This document shows positions 22,301 to 31,127 of a stretch of DNA of 64,000 nucleotides, piece by piece; the stretch's first letter is position 1; the number at the start of each line of letters is the position of its first letter. The position numbers and the translations under genes were made by a program. Under the pieces are notes generated by a model, which saw nothing but the letters and a program-made list of their open reading frames with translations, did not search any database and had not been told where the DNA came from. Source of the DNA: Sympetrum striolatum (Eukaryota > Arthropoda > Insecta > Odonata > Libellulidae); the NCBI GenBank assembly GCA_947579665.1, contig OX388343.1, forward strand, positions 102,305,657 through 102,369,656. The letters are read 5' to 3'.

Positions 22301-25300
22301 AGAAGTATGAAGGAGGGTTAGGCTTTTGATGGAATTCTTTTTGTTTTGAATGTATCCTTGGGAAATACTTACCTCACTTTTTGTGAGAGAGAGAGAGAAG
22401 TCTAAAATATGGACACTTAGAACGAATCTAAGAATGGGCTGTGCAAATAAATATGTAGAAGACAGAAATAAAGTTAAAGCATTGTGCATCACAGCATCAA
22501 CGTTATGCTGTGAATCTGCTGCTCTTTCTCGTGATTTTGTATTAAAGTCATCCAATCCTTCAAGGGGCAGTGCTGGTGGATGCATCACTAATTATTAATT
22601 TATTGTTTTGAACAAATATTAAACACAGAAAAAATTTAAAGTTTTTATCCCTATGATATACGCAATAGGGAGAATAATGTAGAAGATAATTTGCCTTTTT
22701 TAACTGGGCCTTAGTGGATTGTATGAGGATTACTATGGAAGGTAAGCATTTTAATCCTCTTTCAAATTTTCTAAGTAAGAATAAATATGCTAAATCTGAG
22801 TACATGAGGCATTATTCCATTTCTTATCACGAGACAGTGGAATGAGCTTGTGATGTGCAATTCAGAGTATTTTGTTGCCCATGCCAGCTATTTTATAAAG
22901 AGAAAAAATTGTCATTGAAATTATGATCTTAATCATTTATCTGCATCAATTGATGTAATATTCTACTTGGCTAATCAAGAGCTCCCTTTACCATGCGATG
23001 ATAAGTTTTATTACTTTAAAAATTTATTTATTTTAAAAAAATCATCAGGCTTTAAGCAAATTTTGCAGCAAAAATTATTTCCCATGGTACCTATTAGATA
23101 TAAATTTACATTCTAATTAATGAATACGATGAAGGAAAATAGAATACAATTAATTACATTCTTTAAGCATTTTCTAGAGATAAGAAGAATAAGAAGGGAC
23201 ATGGAAGCTATCATGAAACAATGTGAAATTTTGTATTTCGTACAAGATTTGTAAGCAATTTTCCTGCTTAGAATCTTTACTAGCCTTTCAGGCTCGTCTG
23301 ATATGAACTAAAATGTTCTACAAACTGCAGAATGTGATGAACTGTACTCCTGCTGAAATGGTAAATGGTAGAGTGAAAAAGTTGATGATCAAGAAGATGG
23401 ATGGATTTCATGATGTGCGTGTTTTGGCAATAAAAGAAAGAGAAGAATTCTAAGTTCATATGCCTGGACATCAGAAATAAGAAGGTGGACATAGAATATG
23501 GAATTGTACTGATGCGAGGCACATACAAAAGTCAAGAAAAATATATTTATTATAGTAACAGCATAATCACTAAAAACGTTACTCTGGGTTCCTCGCAGGA
23601 CGCCCCTTGGTAAAATCATCGGTATTGCCATATTCAAAAACTCAATACGTAAGAAATCAAGAAATATAACCTTGCTTAAATGAACCACATTTTCTAACAC
23701 TATGCTTATTTTTGTCAATAATTATACTAAAATAAATACTCGACTGTCAATTGTAATAAAATATCCCATGATTTCCCATCAAGCAACATTTCTCCCATGA
23801 GTCACTCAGGATGATTATCCGCTGCCTTGCAGCGATAAGAGAAGAAAACGGCAAGACGGAATTATTAATTCATACCTGCATCATGTCATCAATCTCCCTG
23901 ATGACCTCGTCAGCAGTTTTCAAAGGGGTTTCGTCTTCTTCGTCGCCGCCTTGCCGCAGCCCCGACAGAATCAGAGAGTGCATGTCAAGGTCGCAGGCCA
24001 CTGCATCTTCATCGTCCTCTTCGTCTTCGTCATCCTCCTCGTCCTCGTCGCTGATGAGGGCTCCTTCATCCTTTTCGCAGCCACCTTTTTTGGATCCGTG
24101 TTGTCCCCTCCCTCGCCCATTGCCTTTGGCTCCCTGCAAAAGCAAACGGTGCAGGTTGAGGGCGGCTAGTGCTGAAGATAAAAGGTGACCCACATACGTA
24201 GCGATGGAATGGAAAGCGAAATGGATTCGAGAAATAATTGAGGGAAGACCCAATAACACTTTAATTTGCCTTAAAACTTAAAATCCATTAATGTAGAGAA
24301 TAGGTTCCCAGAAAGTTTTCTCGTCGACCCCTTTTAATTTTCCATGGACCCCCTAGCCTGCCAAATATTTAATTTTTCTGTTAAAAAGCCATATCTGTTT
24401 CCATTTGATTGTAATATCTTTTAAATGTGATCTTTGGTTCCCAAAAACTCTAAAAGACTCTCAACAATTGAAATAAATCTTGGAGCCCCACTTTTTCTTC
24501 CTTAACATGGATCCCCTATAAATGGTAGTAAATGCTTCTTCTTGGAGGGTCAACGTGGATCAACCAGATTGATAAATATAATGGGTGGAATCAATTAAAT
24601 GACCCCCCGCATCGAATCTTTGAGGTTAGTAATTTAACGATAAGATTCTAGTAGCGTTTGTTGAGTGCACATATTCCTATAAAAGAAAAGACTGCTAGTA
24701 AAAGGCAGAGCTGGATAACTCATGGCGCATACGCCAAAATTGGCGCATTACATGATTAAAAGCTGAGCATTGAATACACAGAAAATTTAAAAGTGAATTT
24801 CTTAGAAAATTTATTTACATATATACTCACTAACACAAATAGTGATGCATATACAAGTACCTACCGTTGATATCTAGAGAGAACATTTATTATGGTTTAT
24901 TGACATACTTTACGGCACATTATTACAATTTATGGCACATCATAGTAGTTTGTATGGGGCCTCTCAAATAAAAATCATATAACTGACGCTTGACGCGTTA
25001 TAAATGGTTGGCCATCCCCGCTGTTAGGCATTACGGCGTGCGGATGCTTTTAAATTAATTACAGAATAAAAGATATTTCTCGTATTGTATGGACTGAGTT
25101 CCAAACTCTCGTTTTCGAATCAGCAGTATTAGCAATTTAGTGACTACTAAAGGAAATTAATGTGAAAGAAAAGAACACCTCAATGTCAAACTTGTAGAAA
25201 AATGATTTATATATAAATTAAAATCATTATTTTCGGAGAATAAAGCGTTTTGTGAACCCCTCAGTCTATATTTAAGGCTCTTAGATAAAGATATTTCACG

Positions 25301-28288
25301 TTATTTTACGAGAGGCAGCAAGTTTCCGACCTAAGAACAGAAGCTCAAGGGCTCCCGGATAGTCATGCGGACTGCGCGTATGCCTTTGGTAAAAGCGGTC
25401 CCGGGTTCGATTCCCGGTGGGAGCCAATGTGCGAAATGACCTAAGCTGTCGAAGCACTTTTAACAATACTACAACAGAGGCTCAAGCTGATATATTGCAT
25501 GCTGATTCCGAAAAAGCAACTTTAATTCTATCCATTCATGATTCACGAATTCGAGTTCATGTAATTAAAGGTGTGAACAGCTAATATAAGACTCTTTTGC
25601 CTCACGTGATATTCCCAATAACCAATCTATGTGAAGGCGATATTAGACTTGTAGTTCACGTAAGTGTTAGCAAATTACCATAAGATAGTACGCACATATC
25701 GAAATTAGGAATTTAATTTTATTAAGGATTGAAGACTGTTTAAATGTACGAAAAAAATTAGATGGTTACATCCGTTGATAGAATTCAAGCTTAGAAAAGT
25801 TTTTCATTAATTATACTCCTCCGTACTTGTGTAACCTCTAAGTCATTCAATCATTTTTTCAAAAAAGCCTTCGATTTTCTAGTTCACCTTAATCTTTCTT
25901 TCACAGAAAAGAATTCTTTAAATTGAAATAAATTTAAATTCTCTTGTTTATTTAAATTTATTCTTATTGTAATTTATGTAAGCAGCACATCGATCTAATA
26001 AAGAATACTACATAGATCGAATGATAAATAACAGATGAATATTATGAATAAATACTCAAGTGGTGGAAATGATTAAAGTAACATAAACAGAGGAGATCGG
26101 GCTATTTTTAACCCACTCTCTTATCTCTTATATTTCCAATTTAGAAAGTATTAGCAATAAAATCGAATTTATAATGTAAGAAAAAACGTTTAATTATTTG
26201 TTATAGTTTTAAGGAAATGGAAAAATAAATTAAGACTTATACGAGTCGGGTGTTCTAGGCCGAGTCGCGTCGCGTCAGAGTCCTGCCAAACATGATCCGA
26301 AGAAGCTTTTGTGGTCGTCCAAGGTAAGGGGCCCAATGTGGGTATGGGTAATTGGAATATTTCTCCGAAATAATAATGTAATTCAAAGGATAAATCCAAG
26401 ATTCGGAAAATTTAACTAAGCAGAATAGTTCTTCTGCGAAGATTTTTTATTGGAATTATTACAACTACTTGTTTCCTTAACCTCATCACAATAAAAGCAA
26501 CTTTCAAGGGATTCTTCTTGTTTGCTAATCATCAATAATTAATAATAATTGGTAATTATACATATTTTGAATTCTGAGAATAATGATCGTGACAAACAGC
26601 GGTGCTGGATGCCCTCAACGAAGGCAAAGCACCCTGAGGAGATACAAACAGCACGAGATTAATTGCCACCACTCATGTCACCTGTAGGGTTTGAAAAAAT
26701 CAATAATGGTGATGATGAAGTCCCCAAACGTGCTAAAGGAAGCCCAGTATGGAATCCTGTTATAGAGACAATCACCGAAACAACAATTCTTCAATCATAA
26801 TCACAACCAGGAGTTCGAAAGAAAATGATTCCGCAATAAATAACGTATCCAGTGCTATATTGATTCTTTTCCTCGAGATTCTTCTGCATATTTCCGTCAT
26901 CGGGTTAAGAAGGAGTAGGCTTCATGCTCCGAAATTGTTTATTGAGCTGAAATTTCCAAACAAGCTGAACACGTATAAGGTATGGTTGGGTGGATTGAAT
27001 TGCTTCTTTGGTCTAAAGGCTTATCTTCCTAATCTTAAGACAAAGTACTATAAAAATTGATATCACATACGTCGTCTACAGTGAGCGAATATTATGATAA
27101 TGGGTAAATACCTACTATAGAATGCAGAGGCTCTACAAATAAAAAAACACTGCCTTAAAAACGTTCATGATTGCTTTTCTGTAGATTCATCTGCTGAAGA
27201 CGTAACTTTGTTTCCTTCCGACACTCGTATTATAGAAAATGGTCGGCGAAATTCTGTAAAACGATTGTAAATTATACGGTATACTTCATTTAATCTCTTT
27301 CAATTACTGTCCTTATTTGAAATAAAAGAAGAAACCATTTTGGGAAAGAGGCTTGTATTATGGAAAATAGTCAGAAAACCTCTAACTTGAAAAATACCAA
27401 ATCTTAAACGCAAGCTGCAAATATAACTTTGATAAATAAGTAAAAAAAAGTAAAATATTCAAAGAGAATCCAAACGTCATCGGGATTTCCAAATCTTAGA
27501 TTCTGATTCGATGCACGGACATTTCGATCATCTGACAGGCTGAGTCTGCAGATCAAACATGCAGAGTTCGTCACTCTTCTTGAAAACCTTATTTCAATAG
27601 ATTAGTAAACTTTTCATCAAAATTACACTCAAAAGTCAGACGCATAAATATTTCGATTAAACTCTCTAGTTTACACTTTTCCACCCTTTTGACTACCGAC
27701 AGTAGCAAACGTGGCTAGAAGATGGCTATTACTATAATAGCCGAAATATAGTCTAGAGTATATATAGCCGAAACTATTCGCCACTGATACCTTATATGTG
27801 GATAGTAAAAGTTACTGTGTCGTTTTTAAAACTCTGTTTTATTTAATAATTTTTCTATTGTACACAAGAAGATCCGATTGAAATTTACATCGCATATTTG
27901 CTGCAAGGATATGTAAACAATAAAAATAAAAAGTAACTACAGTATTGAAATCCATTGTTTAAATTTTTATGTGGAGACATTCAAGGAAAGCTTGATTCGG
28001 AAATATCAAGTACTTTACTATCCTTTAGACGATATTGCTATTTGAATCGTGCAATTGAGTTCGAGAAAGCATACCTTAACTGATATCAGGAGATATTCTA
28101 GACTGTAAATGTTAAAAGAGGATTTATGATTGAAATAGTCTACCGGTGGTGAAATGCAAAAGAGATTATTATAACTTACCTTATTCTCATTCAGATTTAA
28201 AGTTGGCATGTGAAGTTTCCTAGCATACGATTTCGACCAGTCGATAGGCAGTATGTTTCCAAAATTTCCCGTGATAGTCCACCACATC
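16365..28288 (-). CDS. Unc-76: Unc-76/FEZ kinesin adaptor, 3' seven coding exons
   Basis: Exons 28288-28180, 24133-23876, 22171-22057, 21403-21150, 18997-18922, 16551-16486 and 16381-16365 join in consistent phase into 297 codons plus TAA. Family marks are MWWTITGNFGNILPIDWSKS, TADEVIREIDDMMQ, LKALSVSQLNDIYLELE with RDELEYEKELKNTFISLL, and the C-terminus TVPTLLTDYILKVLCPT. FEZ proteins (insect Unc-76, human FEZ1/FEZ2) are cytoplasmic coiled-coil adaptors that link kinesin-1 to cargo in axonal transport. The first exon starts one base before ATG in phase 2, and insect Unc-76 has coding sequence before MWW, so the N-terminus is missing here; the ATG at 28287 is probably internal. Confidence 0.92.
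16486..16551 (-). CDS. Unc-76: Unc-76 exon ILKAINEDSPTVP
   Basis: Acceptor CTCTTTACAG, donor AAAG|GTATGT. Reads ILKAINEDSPTVPTLLTDYI then LK, virtually the family consensus. Phase 1 in and out. Confidence 0.94.
16683..16770 (+). repeat. tRNA-like SINE fragment
   Basis: Reads as a degenerate tRNA head: TGGATAGAATACCTATCTGG (A-box region, compare TGGATAGAGCACCTGNCTGG) then GGTTTGAGTTCC (B box, compare GGTTCGANTCC). No cloverleaf good enough for a real tRNA, and no tail or target duplication recognised. It lies in the Unc-76 intron between the exons at 16551 and 18922. Confidence 0.5.
17743..18865. mobile_element. TA-flanked inverted-repeat MITE
   Basis: TA at 17741-17742 and 18866-18867. Ends are ~27-bp inverted repeats: CCGTATATGCCGGCGTATAA left, CCATATATGCCGGTATATAA right (complement), each followed by GTCGACC. 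A second GGCGTATAAGTCGACCCC lies just inside the right end. No transposase. The TA duplication suggests a Tc1/mariner-like mobiliser, but I do not recognise the family. It hosts the nested insertion at 18198-18427. Confidence 0.8.
18198..18427. mobile_element. Nested 230-bp palindromic insertion (Penelope-like)
   Basis: Flanked by a 9-bp direct repeat CATGATGTG (18189-18197 and 18428-18436). Inside are two inverted copies of an ~87-bp unit (about 18243-18329 and 18338-18423) separated by ~8 bp. Each unit reads outward GACCTGAAGACGGCTGCTGG ... GTCGAAACGTCGTCCGATTA ... GAGAACCCGAAACCA. The CTGAAGA...CGAAACGTC arrangement is like that seen in terminal repeats of Penelope-like retroelements. The only frames here are mirror images of each other and are not genes. 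Confidence 0.7.
18922..18997 (-). CDS. Unc-76: Unc-76 exon YLTTVIPYH
   Basis: Acceptor TTTTTCCACAG, donor AAAA|GTGAGT. Reads YLTTVIPYHLGSGPPDNQAL then QVLIK, the start of the conserved C-terminal FEZ domain. Phase 0 in, phase 1 out. Confidence 0.93.
19514..20977. mobile_element. 1.46-kb inverted-repeat element, 9-bp duplication
   Basis: TCAATTAAC occurs exactly at both borders (19505-19513 and 20978-20986). The ends are inverted arrays of a short motif: GGACATTTGCG, GGACAATTGCGTCCC, GGACATTTGCG on the left; on the right, CGCATAAGTCCG, GCAATTGTCCGCGGGACGC, ACGCAAAAGTCC. No transposase recognised in the AT-rich interior. A 9-bp duplication fits Mutator-like elements, 8 bp (CAATTAAC) would fit hAT or P. 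It sits in the Unc-76 intron between the exons at 18997 and 21150. Confidence 0.7.
21150..21403 (-). CDS. Unc-76: Unc-76 coiled-coil exon
   Basis: Acceptor AATCTGTTGCAG, donor AAG|GTAATT. Completes K, then LKALSVSQLNDIYLELEVLI and REFSETLISELALRDELEYE and KELKNTFISLLLAVQNRRRQ, the most conserved helical segment of FEZ proteins. Ends with a basic, disordered FHVERKRNSRTTKSPATANG. It corresponds to the region used for dimer and partner contacts in vertebrate FEZ1. Confidence 0.94.
22057..22171 (-). CDS. Unc-76: Unc-76 linker exon (QSPLYED)
   Basis: Acceptor CAATTTTAG, donor GACA|GTAAGT. 38 codons plus one base: ETPSTECSIDSDGGSLLGST then DALDQKGKEVLQSPLYED. Serine-, threonine- and acid-rich, likely disordered. 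QSPLYE-KL at the exon boundary leads into the coiled coil. Confidence 0.85.
23876..24133 (-). CDS. Unc-76: Unc-76 acidic exon with TADEVIREIDDMMQ
   Basis: Acceptor TTGCTTTTGCAG, donor CAG|GTATGA, 86 codons in phase 0. A glycine/lysine stretch (GAKGNGRGRGQHGSKKGG) leads into a run of aspartate and glutamate (DEDEEDDEDEEDDEDA), then SLILSGLRQGGDEEDE and the conserved TADEVIREIDDMMQ. The acidic run is encoded by imperfect trinucleotide repeats. The plus strand here reads as a serine-rich frame, which is only the antisense shadow. Confidence 0.92.
24706..25023. mobile_element. hAT-like MITE relic
   Basis: Left end CAGAGCTGGATAACTCATGG and right end (complement) CAGCGGGGATGGCCAACCAT share the CAG-G--GG layout of hAT termini, 318 bp apart. 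The flanks show no 8-bp duplication, so it is either old or misdelimited. It lies in the long Unc-76 intron between 24133 and 28180. Confidence 0.35.
25350..25475 (+). mobile_element. tRNA-derived SINE, full copy 1
   Basis: Flanked by an 11-bp duplication with one mismatch (AGAAGCTCAAG at 25339, AGAGGCTCAAG at 25476). The head folds like a tRNA: 5' GGCTCCC pairs with 3' GGGAGCC, a T arm CCGGGTTCGATTCCCGG carries a perfect B box, and CCA follows. A ~50-nt unrelated tail reads GTGCGAAATGACCTAAGCTG, then GAAGCACTTTTAACAATAC. Further copies lie at 34935 and 61531. Confidence 0.88.
25476..28179. other. Unc-76 intron, no gene seen
   Basis: AT-rich intron sequence. Short repeats of TAGCCGAAA occur near 27738-27775. 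An open frame of 103 codons at 26749-27060 has no recognisable features and is taken as chance. Confidence 0.5.
28180..28288 (-). CDS. Unc-76: Unc-76 exon with MWWTITGNFG block
   Basis: Acceptor TTCTCTTTCCAG, donor AAG|GTAAGT. One base completes a codon split in phase 2, then MWWTITGNFGNILPIDWSKS and YARKLHMPTLNLNENK follow. If the upstream exon ends in CA, the split codon is Gln, which fits my recollection of the insect protein. Confidence 0.9.
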
Positions 28289-30489
28289 CTGGAAAGAGAA
28301 AAGAATCACAGTTGAGAAATGTTTTGAAATAGTACGCAACACATACAGTACATGCACATCCAACTCCTTAAATCAAATTATTACATCCTTTGACTTGAAA
28401 TTAGGCGATCAAAGGGAACAGTTCAGCTTAGTTTGTAACCAAAGATCAGCGACAATATCTAAAAGAATTCATGCCTTAAACAACCATTAAATTATCCAAT
28501 TACATATTATGTAAATTTGACCGAACAAAGTAAAAATAAAATCAAACAGGAAATAGCTATGAATCTATAAAAATTAAATGAATAATAGGAATAAATTGTA
28601 TGTCACCAACGAAGCTATATATATAAATCCAATAAAAATGTCATCCTTTGGATCAGGTGTGTAGTAAGCACCACTTAGAAGCTTGTATGTTTTTATCATT
28701 TGGCAAGCGAGCACTGAACTTAAAATGTATATTTGTAAATTTGGCAAGTAAGCAAGAAAAAACATTCCTGTCGTCCTGTTTCATGGAGCGTCACGCATTA
28801 ATACAGCTTCTCCGAAGTCTCTTTCGACATTTAAATTCTTAATTTTCCCTTTACCTACCAACAACAGCTAGCTCAGAATGAATTATTTTCCATATAAACA
28901 TCACAAAGTTTAATAATTGTACTTTTTCACCTTCCGGCAACTACTTGATTGAAGGGCCTTGAAGTTGTAGCAAGAAACCGTAATGTATGTTTGTGTATCT
29001 AAGATGTTTATCGATGAATATACAATGTGATATTTGTTAATGTATGTACTATGAGAAAGCTTAATCCGAAGAATTATAAGGCAGGAAACGAGGTGATTAG
29101 ACTTAAAAATTTGACACTTCAATTTCATTTAAATTTAATCAATTCTCGTACTGGCGTACGAGAAGTCTTTGATACCTGGAGTTTAAAAAGAACAATTAAT
29201 AAACAAAATCCTCATTATCTTAATCAAAATTCTATATTACTTCCAGATTTGGTTGCATAACGCAATGACTCTGCCGTTGAATCGAAGAATAATTACAATT
29301 GCCGAATCAGCAGTCTAATCAAAATTTTTAATGATCGTTCTTCCTTATCATTTAGATTGAAATTCAATGTGTTGATTAGGTTTTAGTGTTTATATGTAAA
29401 ACAACGGTTAGAATTTTATAATGCGCGAAAACAATTCACACCCATCATAGCTGCGAAAGTTCTAATCCGACTCAAGTCTGGAGTTTGCCCGGTTTCAACA
29501 AGTTGCCGTTGCTTAGGGAGATTCGCGAAATTGATGGGATCTTCTTATATGGGCTAATCCGCTCGCGAATCTGCTGCCAAAACAGCTTTGCAATTATTAA
29601 TCGTCAACTCTCGTTCCTTTCACTCTCAAGCACATCTCTGCATCAAAAGAGTACTCGGGTGCAGGGGAGCAGCTGATCGATGAGGAGCGGGGCGGGGCAA
29701 AAGCGATGTTGCCACACCCCGCACCACTAGATCCGCACCGCTTCTCCTCTGCCAACTGGGTCAACCGCACCCTTCCATAGGCAGAGAAGCCGCACTCAGT
29801 TGAGCCTCTATTTCATTTTTCACGCGTTTTTCTATTCATTTTATAGTAAAGCTCGTGTCTGAGGGCTGTTAATCCCTCCAAGAATTAGCTCTCCAACCCG
29901 TCGAATATTATTCCCCGAGCGAACTTTTAAATCGCGTCTCGAGATGGGCAATTTACGTAACCTTGAAGAATCCTTTGTCCGGGATTTGCAGAGGAAGACA
30001 AAAAAGTGCTCCACCGATTGTGGCGCTCTCTGGTGACAAAGAGGAGACATCTTCATTCGTATAGAAAATTTTTCGGCTCCTTATCGACAGTTGTAATTGA
30101 GGATGACCAGTATGGTCCATTCGATCCGCTGAAGTATTTGCGGCAATGGAGACTTTCTTAGAATTTCGCCCTTCTGCATTCTTTAATTGGGTAACATTTA
30201 TCCACACTTTTGTCCTGAGAATTTTAGAATTAGGGACTGCACTTCGTAAGGATGACTCAACAGTCATCGAGTTCTTTCAAGCTTGCGGAAATTAAAATTT
30301 AGCGCCATTAATATGTGCGTCTGGATACATGATTTCATTTGAAATTTCGTCTATTTATAAGTTAAAATAAAACGAATCTTTTATGATTCACGTCGAGGGA
30401 AATGTCTACTTGAGTAAAAATCTGATGTGGCCATCGCATGACTTTCTCCGTATTTATTGAAAACAGAAGCCTATGCCGGTAATATATAA
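28289..30489. other. Non-coding stretch upstream of the Unc-76 exon
   Basis: No exon with Unc-76 character found on the minus strand. A GC-richer patch lies at about 29650-29790 (G/C runs, CpG-containing) and could be regulatory. A perfect 9-bp-arm hairpin TTCTCGTAC-TGGC-GTACGAGAA is at 29143-29164. Confidence 0.4.
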
Positions 30490-30880
30490 ATAACTCCAAA
30501 ACAATGAGTGTTACAGGAAAATGTTTCATACAAAATTTGTAGTAAAATACATTATCTATAACTTTGGTACATAATTGTATATACCTACATTGCATTCTGA
30601 CAGAGATATGTATGAAAAACTTCCATTTCTGGATAAATAACAACTTCCGGTTAACCGTCATTCAAGAATAACTCCTAAACAATCAGTGTTACGAAAAAAT
30701 GTTTCATACAAAAGTTGTAGTAAAGTACATTATCTATAACTTTTGTTCATAATTGTATATACCTGTATTGCATTCTTACAGAGATATTCAAGAAACGAAA
30801 TTTTGTTCCGGATAAACCGCAACTTCCGGTTAAGCGATATTCACCAAAATATAAAGAGCTCTTGGCATTGTTAGGAAAAT
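30490..30880. repeat. ~178-bp tandem repeat, two units plus a partial
   Basis: Unit 1 begins ATAACTCCAAAACAATGAGT at 30490, unit 2 ATAACTCCTAAACAATCAGT at 30668. Both continue through TTTCATACAAAA-TTGTAGTA, a shared ACATTATCTATAACTTT segment and CAACTTCCGGTTAA. The third copy breaks off within its first ~45 bp (about 30846-30890). Confidence 0.85.
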
Positions 30881-30959
30881 ACTAAATATGAATTTTGAAA
30901 ATGATCGGATAACTGATCGGATCGGATTACTTTTTAAGATAGAGCGCCCACAAACTTTT

Positions 30960-31127
30960 TTACCACAGACAGACAGACACACACACAGACACACAGACAG
31001 ACATGTTCGGGGAAATAGCGAAAACGAGCTCTATGGGCCCCAAAACATCCATTTCCGTCGACATCTGGAGGTCGAATTTTTTTGCGAATACGATACTTTC
31101 TCTATACTACGTATAGGGAGAAAGTAA
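30960..31127 (+). repeat. CAGA/CA microsatellite and hairpin-ended repeat tail
   Basis: A CAGACA/CACACA run (about 30966-31002) leads into TCTATGGGCCCCAAAACATC and GGAGGTCGAATTTTTTTGCG, ending in an inverted pair ACTTTCTCTATAC-TACGTATAGGGAGAAAGT followed by AAAAG. The layout resembles the 3' end of a widespread arthropod interspersed repeat. It directly follows the 178-bp units and may be one element with them. Confidence 0.55.

Noticed and set aside
22350..22598. Plus-strand frame near the Unc-76 linker exon
   Set aside because: No family similarity, opposite strand to the gene, and a GAGAGA run inside it is a microsatellite.
23811..24188. Serine-rich plus-strand frame over the acidic exon
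   Set aside because: It is the antisense reading of the Asp/Glu codons of the Unc-76 exon, whose minus-strand frame has matching splice sites and family motifs.
25350..25425. Genuine tRNA gene
   Set aside because: The head folds only partly like a tRNA, is followed by a fixed non-tRNA tail, recurs three times and has target-site duplications, so it is a SINE.
27595..27625. Minus-strand FDEK-like peptide (NFDEKFTNLLK) resembling the Unc-76 N-terminal region
   Set aside because: It lies downstream of the MWW exon in transcription order, hits a stop after LLK, and has no donor site.
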